From an uncultured Paracoccaceae bacterium (GTDB lineage Bacteria; Pseudomonadota; Alphaproteobacteria; Rhodobacterales; Rhodobacteraceae), in NCBI GenBank assembly GCA_938038825.1, contig CALHST010000152.1:1-21619 (forward strand): a DNA stretch of 21,619 nucleotides. The letters are read 5' to 3'. The first letter of the stretch is position 1. Each line of letters begins with the position of its first letter. The translations under genes were made by a program, and so were the position numbers. This document shows positions 1-6,183 of the stretch, piece after piece. A model generated the notes under the pieces. The model ran no database searches and was not told where the DNA came from. It saw only the letters and a list, made by a program, of their open reading frames with translations.

Positions 1-570
1 TGCAAGGCGTCAGATGTGTTTATGGCAGCGGCGGCCTATCAAAAGCTGGCGGAGGCAACAGATGCGCCGATCCACCTTGGAATTACCGAGGCGGGCGGGC
101 TGACTTCGGGCACGATCAAATCTGCGATTGGGCTGGGGAACTTGTTGTGGATGGGCATTGGCGACACGATCCGGGTGAGTCTGTCTGCGGACCCGGTGGA
201 GGAGGTCAAGGTCGGCTATGAGATCCTGAAGTCACTTGGGTTGCGGCATCGCGGGGTGAATATCATTTCTTGCCCGTCCTGTGCGCGTCAGGGATTTGAT
301 GTGATCAAGACAGTGGAAGCGTTGGAGGATCGGCTGGAGCATATAAAGACGCCGATGAGCCTGTCGATTATTGGCTGTGTTGTGAATGGTCCGGGTGAAG
401 CTTTGATGACAGATGTTGGCTGGACGGGGGGCGGATCCGGGCGCGGTATGGTGTATCTGGGTGGTGCAAAAAGCCACGCGATGGACAATGATAAGATGAT
501 CGAACACATTGTCGAACAGGTGGAGGCAAAGGCGGCAGAATTGGACGCAGCCGAAAAAGCGGCTGAGTAG
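1..570 (+). CDS. ispG: 4-hydroxy-3-methylbut-2-enyl diphosphate synthase (IspG/GcpE), 3' part
   Basis: This is the C-terminal half of IspG, the iron-sulfur enzyme that converts methylerythritol cyclodiphosphate to HMBPP in the cytosolic non-mevalonate isoprenoid pathway. The frame is open from base 1 (first codons read CKASDVFMA), so the gene is cut by the window edge; 189 residues are visible. Family hallmarks are HLGITEAGG, SAIGLG, GIGDTIRVSLSADP, and the 4Fe-4S ligand cysteines in CPSC (visible residues 91 and 94) and IIGCVVNGPGEA (126), with the conserved Glu at 133. The stop is TAG at 568-570. A hairpin-bearing repeat begins 12 bases downstream. Identity is close to certain from the length of matching family motifs. 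Confidence 0.97.
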   Translation, partial: CKASDVFMAAAAYQKLAEATDAPIHLGITEAGGLTSGTIKSAIGLGNLLWMGIGDTIRVSLSADPVEEVKVGYEILKSLGLRHRGVNIISCPSCARQGFDVIKTVEALEDRLEHIKTPMSLSIIGCVVNGPGEALMTDVGWTGGGSGRGMVYLGGAKSHAMDNDKMIEHIVEQVEAKAAELDAAEKAAE

Positions 571-581
571 GAACGGGGTCG

Positions 582-631
582 GACGCTGTTTGCGCATACG
601 CGCAAAGACGCCCCGCCCACCGTCCCTTAGG
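582..631 (+). repeat. Hairpin-bearing intergenic repeat, copy 1
   Basis: A ~50-bp element made of GACGCTG, a perfect 7-bp inverted repeat TTTGCGC/GCGCAAA (589-595 and 600-606, loop ATAC), and a 25-base conserved tail (607-631) ending in CGTCCCTTAGG. A second copy lies at 8724-8772 in the same orientation after mrcA; the 25-base tails differ at two positions. This copy sits between the convergent ispG and isocitrate lyase-family genes, and the TAA stop of the latter (627-629, minus strand) lies inside it. It may act in termination or mRNA 3'-end stabilisation, but there is no T-run after the hairpin. Confidence 0.8.
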
Positions 632-1424
632 AGTCGTTGGTGCTGAGGGCGTTTTGAATATCTGAAAATGACACTGTTGTTTCGGGATATTGAAACGTTC
701 CGGTCTGCAACAGCGTATCGGTCATGTGCAGCATCGCCCCATAGGCCGCGCGAGTGAGGGCAGATCCTGTGCTGATCCGGGCGACACCCAAATCCGCGAG
801 GTCTTTCAATGAGAGACCCAGAGCGTTGTTCCCGATCAACACATTGACTGGCACATCTTTGGCAGCTGCCACAACGGCTTGGATTTGCGCGGCATCTTTG
901 AGGCCAGGTGCAAAAACCACATCGGCGCCCGCCTGTGCAAAAGCGGCAATTCGGCGCAACACTTCGTCGAAGTTGGGTGCGCCGCTCAGCATGATTTCGG
1001 TGCGTGCTGTCAGAACCAGATTATGGTCTGCCTTGGCCGCGATTGCGGCGTCGATCCGGGCTAGTGCGTGATCAAAGGGAAAAATGTGACCCTGCGTATC
1101 CAGATCTTCGATGGATGCCCCGTCGAGAGACAGCTGACCCGCCTTGGCAATCGCATCTGCAGCGTCGCTTGGACGGTTGCCGCCACCATGTTCAAGATCC
1201 GCGTTGACGGGCAGGCCTGTGGCATCCGCCAAAGTTTTTGCGGCATGCAACATCTCGTCCAAAGACAAGCTGCCGTCCGTTTGGCCTTTGGCATAAGCCG
1301 CACCGGCGCTGGTGGACGCCAATGCCGCAAACCCTTGTGAGGCCAGAAGGCGCGCGCTTCCGGCATCCCATGGGTTCGGCATAACAAAGGGCGACCCGGG
1401 GATGTGAAGCGCGCGAAACGACAT
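627..1424 (-). CDS. Isocitrate lyase/phosphoenolpyruvate mutase family protein
   Basis: A 265-residue TIM-barrel enzyme of the ICL/PEP mutase superfamily (PF13714-like). Members cleave or form C-C or C-P bonds of alpha-keto/hydroxy acids with Mg2+. Visible motifs are MPNPWDAGSAR (residues 15-25), STSAGAAYA (38-45), the metal-site strand VNADLEHG (73-80), IED near 105-107, and LTARTE. The lyase KRCGH-type catalytic cysteine loop is absent, so isocitrate or methylisocitrate lyase activity is unlikely and the substrate is unknown. The ATG at 1424-1422 overlaps the TGA of the upstream DsbA-like gene as TGATG; a TTG one codon earlier is the alternative start. Third gene of a translationally coupled leftward operon. 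Confidence 0.88.
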   Translation of the reverse strand: MSFRALHIPGSPFVMPNPWDAGSARLLASQGFAALASTSAGAAYAKGQTDGSLSLDEMLHAAKTLADATGLPVNADLEHGGGNRPSDAADAIAKAGQLSLDGASIEDLDTQGHIFPFDHALARIDAAIAAKADHNLVLTARTEIMLSGAPNFDEVLRRIAAFAQAGADVVFAPGLKDAAQIQAVVAAAKDVPVNVLIGNNALGLSLKDLADLGVARISTGSALTRAAYGAMLHMTDTLLQTGTFQYPETTVSFSDIQNALSTNDS

Positions 1425-2167
1425 CAACTGCGTTTTTCGTTCACGATCTGAAGCAATTGATCATAAGGCAGGAAGCCCCGCAGCAACTCATCCTGCATCA
1501 CAAATGTTGGTGTGCCGGAAATTTGCAAGCGTTGGGCCAAAGCGCGCGTCGCCTGAATTTCGGCAGTCACATCGGGGCTGTTCATCTGTATTTGAATAGC
1601 TTCACCATCCAGGCCCAAAGTGTTTGCGATGCGCAACAGAGCGGGCATGGAGATTTCGCCATCAAATTCCATTAAGGTGTCTGAGATGGTTTTGTATGAG
1701 TCACTGCCAGCGACTTGACGTGTGGCAATCGCAAAGCGCGAGGCCAACATGGATTGATCCCCCAAGATTGGGAATTCTTTGACCACAAGGCGAATATTCC
1801 CGTCTGTTTCCAGCAATTTGGCAATCTCAGGATGGGCCCGCCGACAAAAGCCGCAGCGATAGTCGAGGAATTCGACCAATGTCACATCGCCATCCGGGTT
1901 GCCGCCGACAAAGGAAAACCCATCGTTGAACAGGGCCTCTTGGTTGTCACTGACCAATGTCAGGTCTGATTGCGCCTGCAGTTCGGCTTGGCGTTGTTCC
2001 AAGACGGCGACAGCTTCCATGATAACTTGCGGATTTTGCAGCAAATACTCACGTACCGCCTCTCCGAACGCCGCGTGCTCGTCGGGCGTCATTGTTTTGA
2101 AGTCGAGTGCCGCGACTGGCGCTGCAAGGGTCAGGCACGTCAGGGCAGATGCGAGAAGGCGAAACAT
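1424..2167 (-). CDS. Periplasmic DsbA-family thiol:disulfide protein, ScsC/Com1-like
   Basis: A 247-residue exported thioredoxin-fold protein. The N-terminus is a signal peptide (hydrophobic residues 3-20, likely cleavage near AALD). Residues ~26-65 form a helical stretch (MTPDEHAAFGEAVREYL onward) resembling the oligomerisation domain of ScsC-type proteins. The redox motif CGFC is at 105-108 and the cis-proline loop GTPTFV at 218-223. Known relatives are disulfide oxidases, or isomerases when oligomeric; the N-terminal helical domain favours isomerase or copper-stress roles, but this is inference. The start codon overlaps the stop of the M48 protease gene as TGATG, indicating coupled expression. 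A shared job in envelope protein quality control is plausible. Confidence 0.92.
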   Translation of the reverse strand: MFRLLASALTCLTLAAPVAALDFKTMTPDEHAAFGEAVREYLLQNPQVIMEAVAVLEQRQAELQAQSDLTLVSDNQEALFNDGFSFVGGNPDGDVTLVEFLDYRCGFCRRAHPEIAKLLETDGNIRLVVKEFPILGDQSMLASRFAIATRQVAGSDSYKTISDTLMEFDGEISMPALLRIANTLGLDGEAIQIQMNSPDVTAEIQATRALAQRLQISGTPTFVMQDELLRGFLPYDQLLQIVNEKRS

Positions 2168-3510
2168 CAGCGTTTCCTTTTCTTAGAAAGTCTTTCCGAG
2201 GCATTGAGCACATCCTGAGCACGTTGCCAAGGACCAGTCCCACGGGATAGCAAATCTGATGCGCGTTTAGCGTGAATACCGGCAGTGTCCAAGCGACCAC
2301 GCAGGGCATACCGTTCTGCAGTGACCAAAGCGGCCATGCCTTGTTGCCCCAGTTTGGCATAGGCTTGGGCCAAGTCACGCAACATACTGCCATCGCGATA
2401 GTCAATTGCGTTTGAGCGTTCCAAGTGGCCCACGGCGGCTTTCGCGTTCCCCGTGGCAAGAAGGGCGGCGCCCAAGCCGGACAGGATAAGCGGTTCGCGC
2501 GGTCCCAGTTTTGCGGCAGTGGAATAGGCACTGACGGCAGCGGAAAAGTTGCGGCTTTCCATTAAAATCTGCCCTTTGAGATCATAAAGGAAGGGATCAT
2601 TGGGGCGCTGTTTTATGGCACGGTCGACAGCCCGTAGGGCCTTCTTGGTTTGGCTGTTCTTATGATAGGCCATTGCCTCGCGGATGGCTTTGACATCGCC
2701 GTATCCACTTTCGCCAGCGCGCCGCAGGGTCCATTTGCTGTTGCGCTTGAATGCTGTCAGTTTGCCTTTGACCCGGGTGAACCAATATTGCGTGGTCTGG
2801 TCGGCGGGTGGTTGTGGGTTGCCTGCGATTGAGGCTTCGATTGCGCGCACCCGGTCTCGGGACAACGGGTGAGAGCGCACGTATGGGTCTTGGCGGCGTT
2901 CATCCAAAACTTCCTGTCCCCGAAATATTTGCATGACTTCAAACAAGCCTTGGGTCGGGATTTTGGCGGACCGCAAATAGCGGATGGCCGTTGCATCTGC
3001 CGAACTTTCTTCGGCGCGGGTGTGTTTCAAGAACAAGCGGAGCGCTGAGTTCTGAGTGCCCAAAGCGACGGCGGTGGCTGCTTCGCCTGCACCCGCAGCG
3101 GCAGCAACAGCTGCAAGTGCGACCCCCAAACCAGCGGCGCTGCGCGCGGCGCGCAGATTAGTCAGGCGGCGGGTGAGATGCCCATTTGTGATATGGGCGG
3201 CCTCGTGTGCGATGATGCCCTGCAGTTGAGCGGCTGTGGTCAGTTTGGAAATCAGACCATAGTGGATAAAAATGGCATCCTGACTGACAATGAACGCGTT
3301 CAGCGTCGGATCATCAACAATCAGGATTTTCACGCGATTGGGGGACAATCCGGCAGCGCGCAGCACGGGACTGGCAATCTGTTTCAAAGCAAATTCTGCG
3401 TCGGCGTCGCGCAGCAGAGTGGTTGCTGTCGCGGCGTGAACCCAAGTCAGAAGGCAGACAAGAGCGGCGGTGACGATTGACGTCAGACGGGAAGCGCGGT
3501 GTAAGGCCAT
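2167..3510 (-). CDS. BepA-like M48 metalloprotease with TPR repeats
   Basis: A 447-residue periplasmic zinc protease. The start chosen is ATG at 3510-3508, which gives a clean signal peptide (MALHRASRLT then a hydrophobic run, cleavage near HAATA). An in-frame start at 3657 would add 49 residues of non-signal sequence inside the divergent aminotransferase gene. The peptidase M48 domain carries HEAAH at 102-106 and the third zinc ligand Glu168 in EESSAD, with an Ala/Gly-rich loop (~125-150) between them. The C-terminal ~150 residues hold TPR-type repeats (e.g. PFLYDLKGQILMESRNFSAA). This architecture matches BepA/YfgC, which degrades or rescues stalled outer-membrane proteins including LptD. 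First gene of the three-gene operon. Confidence 0.92.
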   Translation of the reverse strand: MALHRASRLTSIVTAALVCLLTWVHAATATTLLRDADAEFALKQIASPVLRAAGLSPNRVKILIVDDPTLNAFIVSQDAIFIHYGLISKLTTAAQLQGIIAHEAAHITNGHLTRRLTNLRAARSAAGLGVALAAVAAAAGAGEAATAVALGTQNSALRLFLKHTRAEESSADATAIRYLRSAKIPTQGLFEVMQIFRGQEVLDERRQDPYVRSHPLSRDRVRAIEASIAGNPQPPADQTTQYWFTRVKGKLTAFKRNSKWTLRRAGESGYGDVKAIREAMAYHKNSQTKKALRAVDRAIKQRPNDPFLYDLKGQILMESRNFSAAVSAYSTAAKLGPREPLILSGLGAALLATGNAKAAVGHLERSNAIDYRDGSMLRDLAQAYAKLGQQGMAALVTAERYALRGRLDTAGIHAKRASDLLSRGTGPWQRAQDVLNASERLSKKRKR

Positions 3511-3543
3511 GCAGCAAGGGTAAACGGAGAGGCACAGTTTGCA

Positions 3544-4689
3544 ATGCGGAAATCGATGCGCGGGGCTGTTGATCCCTTCATTGTGATGGATGTTATGGAA
3601 GCGGCCCGGCAGGCAGAGTCTTCGGGGCGCAACATTATCCATATGGAGGTGGGACAACCCGGAACGGGCGCGCCAAAAGGGGCGGCTGAGGCTGTGGCTC
3701 AGGCCGTCGGCAAAGATCCGCTGGGTTACACAGTGGCGTTGGGCTTGCCGGAATTACGGGCCCGGATCGCACAGCTTTATGGTGCGTGGTACAACGTGGA
3801 TTTGGATCCAAGCCGGGTCATTGTCACGCCGGGCTCGTCCGGCGCGTTCTTGCTGGCGTTCACGGCGTTGTTTGATTCCGGGGATCGGGTGGGCATTGGC
3901 GCACCGGGGTATCCCAGTTATCGCCAAATTTTGAAAGCGCTCGGCTTGGACCCTGTGGTCATCGAAGCATCCGCAGACAACGGATATCAACTGGTTGGGG
4001 CGGATCTTGCGGGACAAAACCTGCAAGGATTGATGATGGCATCCCCAGCAAACCCTACGGGTACGATGTTGGATCGGACTCAGATGGGCGCGATTATGCA
4101 GGCCGCATCTGACGTCGGGGCTGCGTTTATCTCTGACGAGATTTATCACGGGATTGAATATGATCAAAAAGCAGTCAGTGCCTTGGAACTGCCGGGCGAC
4201 GCCTATGTGATCAATTCATTCTCGAAGTATTTTTCCATGACTGGCTGGCGCGTTGGTTGGATGGTGGTCCCGGATGATCACGAGCGCATCATTGAGCGGA
4301 TTGCCCAGAATATGTTCATCTGCGCGCCCCATGTGGCGCAAGTGGCGGCGTTGGCGGCGCTGGATTGCCCAGAGGAGCTGGACGCCAATATGCAAGTGTA
4401 TCGCGCCAATCGCGCATTGATGTTGGCAGGTCTCGCGGCGGCTGGGTTTGATCAGATCGCACCACCGGATGGCGCGTTTTATGTCTATGCTGATGTGTCG
4501 GAATTCACGCAGGATAGCCGCGCATTTGCTGCTGAAATTTTGGAAGAGGCCGGTGTGGCCGTGACACCGGGCTTGGACTTTGATCCAAAGAGAGGCGGTC
4601 AATTCCTGCGATTTTCCTATGCACGCAGCACAGCGGATATTGAAGAGGGCTTGGCGCGACTTAAGCGCTTTATGGCCGCGCGCAGGTAA
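3544..4689 (+). CDS. Class I/II pyridoxal-phosphate aminotransferase
   Basis: A 381-residue cytosolic fold-type I PLP aminotransferase. Landmarks are the phosphate-binding turn after TPGSSGAF (95-102), substrate/PLP Asn170 in SPANPTG, Asp198 and Tyr201 in SDEIYHG, the Schiff-base Lys228 in NSFSKYFSMTGWR (with Arg236), and the carboxylate-binding Arg356 in FLRFSYA. The length is normal. Substrate cannot be read from sequence; aspartate/aromatic-type enzymes and MalY/PatA-like relatives are possible. A GGAGAGG-like ribosome site lies ~12 bases upstream of ATG 3544; an in-frame ATG four codons on is an alternative. Divergent from the protease operon with only 33 bp between the start codons, so both promoters must lie partly within opposing coding sequence. 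A terminator-like hairpin follows the stop. Confidence 0.93.
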   Translation: MRKSMRGAVDPFIVMDVMEAARQAESSGRNIIHMEVGQPGTGAPKGAAEAVAQAVGKDPLGYTVALGLPELRARIAQLYGAWYNVDLDPSRVIVTPGSSGAFLLAFTALFDSGDRVGIGAPGYPSYRQILKALGLDPVVIEASADNGYQLVGADLAGQNLQGLMMASPANPTGTMLDRTQMGAIMQAASDVGAAFISDEIYHGIEYDQKAVSALELPGDAYVINSFSKYFSMTGWRVGWMVVPDDHERIIERIAQNMFICAPHVAQVAALAALDCPEELDANMQVYRANRALMLAGLAAAGFDQIAPPDGAFYVYADVSEFTQDSRAFAAEILEEAGVAVTPGLDFDPKRGGQFLRFSYARSTADIEEGLARLKRFMAARR

Positions 4690-4694
4690 CCGGT

Positions 4695-4724
4695 GCGGGC
4701 TGCGCCCGCGTGCGATTTTATTTT
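4695..4724 (+). terminator. Probable intrinsic terminator after the aminotransferase gene
   Basis: GC-only 6-bp stem GCGGGC/GCCCGC (4695-4700, 4704-4709) with a TGC loop, starting 6 bases after the stop codon. It is followed after six bases by TTTTATTTT (4716-4724). The gap between stem and T-tract is longer than ideal, so efficiency is uncertain. Confidence 0.55.
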
Positions 4725-4742
4725 GCTCGGGCCGCAAGGGCC

Positions 4743-4763
4743 TTGGAGGGCGGTGCCCTCCAA
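4743..4763. repeat. Perfect 9-bp inverted repeat (hairpin) upstream of the amidase gene
   Basis: TTGGAGGGC and GCCCTCCAA (4743-4751 and 4755-4763) form a perfect 9-bp stem around a GGT loop. It lies between the aminotransferase terminator and the amidase start, with no T-tract. Its G/C-rich symmetric form resembles dispersed intergenic hairpin repeats common in roseobacter genomes (from general knowledge, not checked here). Confidence 0.65.
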
Positions 4764-4859
4764 ACCTCCCGGCGTCTTTTGGGCGAAAGGCGCACGGAAA
4801 GGATTCCTTTTGGTGTTTGAGTGCAATAGGATCAGGGCAAAACAAGCCAGGGTGTGGCG

Positions 4860-6062
4860 ATGAGCAGAGTATTCTTGAGTTTTGTATTATGGGCCGTCTT
4901 GGCCTGCGGATTGGCGGCGCAAGGATTGACCGGTTTGGCGCGGGCATTGCCCGAGGGATCTGTGTTGCAAGACCGCGCGGATGGCGTGGATCTTGTGTTG
5001 CAACTAAGCCAAGGCGTGCCGTACCGCGTGTTTACCGTGGACGCACCGCCGCGTCTGGTGATTGATTTTTCGGATGTGGATTTTTCTGGATTTTCAAAAC
5101 ACAGGTTGCTGGAGACTGTGCAGGGTGTGGCTGCTGTGCGGTTTGGAGGTTATCGTCCAGGCTGGTCACGGTTGGTCGCGGATTTGACGGAACCCATGAT
5201 CGCGCAAGCCGTTGAAATGACTGTTGATCACGCAACCGGACAGGCGCAAGTGTCTATTGAGATGGTGCAGGTTTCCGCGCAAGCCTTTGCTGCAGCGTCT
5301 GGTGATCCAAACCCCCAATTTGGTACAAAGGATCCGGAGGTCACGACGTCCCCCAAATCTTCGGAATTTGCGGTTGTTCTTGATCCCGGTCATGGGGGCA
5401 TTGACCCCGGCGCGCAACGCGATGGGCTTGTGGAAAAGGACATCGCTTTGGATTTCGCCCGAGTTGTGCAAGAGACGTTGCGCCGGGCTGGTGTGCGCGT
5501 GGTTTTGACCCGGGATGCAGATGTGTTTGTGAGCCTTGAGGGGCGCACGGCATTGGCCCATCGCGAACAGGCAGACGTGTTTGTGTCGCTTCATGCGGAT
5601 GCGTTAAGCCAAGGTGGCGCGCGCGGGGCCACGGTATATACCCTATCCGAGGACGTGTCGGATGCGGCGTCCGCTTTGTTGGCAGAGCGTCATAATCGTT
5701 CGGACATATTGGCAGGGGTGGATCTGACCGGGGCAGATGACTTGGTCACCGGTGTTTTGCTGGATTTGGCAAGACAAGAAACGGAACCGCGCACGCATGC
5801 TTTGGCGCAGGCCATCATCACAGGCATGGACAATGCGGGCGGGCCGATGAATCGCAAGCCTTGGCGAAAGGCGGGATTTTCCGTTCTGAAGTCCGCGGAT
5901 ATTCCCAGTGTGCTGGTCGAAATCGGCTTTTTGTCTGACGCGCGGGATCGCAAGAATCTGGCGGATCCTGTTTGGCGCAGTGTGATCGCGGCAGGTTTGG
6001 CAGAGGCGATTTTGTCGTGGCGGGACACAGATGCCGCGCGCAAACAGTTGGTGCGACAGTAA
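4860..6062 (+). CDS. Periplasmic N-acetylmuramoyl-L-alanine amidase (AMIN + Amidase_3)
   Basis: A 400-residue exported zinc amidase that cleaves the bond between MurNAc and the peptide stem during cell separation. The start ATG 4860 is preferred because AGGG at 4849-4852 lies 7 bases upstream; the GTG at 4854 would be too close. It has a signal peptide (hydrophobic to about residue 30), an AMIN domain (~35-135, targeting to septal peptidoglycan), a linker, then Amidase_3 (~170-390). Zinc ligands are His178 (DPGHGG), Glu192 (LVEKDI) and His245 (SLHAD), and the catalytic Glu is 354 in VLVEIGFLS. It is followed by the PBP1A gene, a functional neighbour in wall remodelling, which has its own promoter. 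No regulatory-helix insertion like that of E. coli AmiB/C was recognised with certainty. Confidence 0.95.
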   Translation: MSRVFLSFVLWAVLACGLAAQGLTGLARALPEGSVLQDRADGVDLVLQLSQGVPYRVFTVDAPPRLVIDFSDVDFSGFSKHRLLETVQGVAAVRFGGYRPGWSRLVADLTEPMIAQAVEMTVDHATGQAQVSIEMVQVSAQAFAAASGDPNPQFGTKDPEVTTSPKSSEFAVVLDPGHGGIDPGAQRDGLVEKDIALDFARVVQETLRRAGVRVVLTRDADVFVSLEGRTALAHREQADVFVSLHADALSQGGARGATVYTLSEDVSDAASALLAERHNRSDILAGVDLTGADDLVTGVLLDLARQETEPRTHALAQAIITGMDNAGGPMNRKPWRKAGFSVLKSADIPSVLVEIGFLSDARDRKNLADPVWRSVIAAGLAEAILSWRDTDAARKQLVRQ

Positions 6063-6112
6063 AAAGTGATCGAAATGGGCACTTTGTTGCTTGTTTTTGG
6101 GGCTGCTTTTCT

Positions 6113-6141
6113 TTGACCCCTTGATCGCAGCGCTTTATAAA
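6113..6141 (+). promoter_or_regulatory. Sigma70-type promoter for mrcA
   Basis: TTGACC (6113-6118, 5/6 match to the -35 consensus), a 17-base spacer, then TATAAA (6136-6141, 5/6 match to the -10 consensus). It lies in the 121-bp gap after the amidase gene, so the expected transcript would have a ~35-base leader before ATG 6184. A weak inverted repeat AAAGTG/CACTTT at 6063-6085 just upstream may attenuate readthrough from the amidase gene. Confidence 0.65.
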
Positions 6142-6183
6142 ACACTCTATAACGAGCAGCTTTAGCCCAGTAAACGAGGCCCT

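Noticed and set aside
3511..3657. N-terminal extension of the M48 protease to a start at 3657
   Set aside because: It adds 49 residues with no signal-peptide character and overlaps the divergent aminotransferase gene; the ATG at 3510 begins a clean signal peptide.
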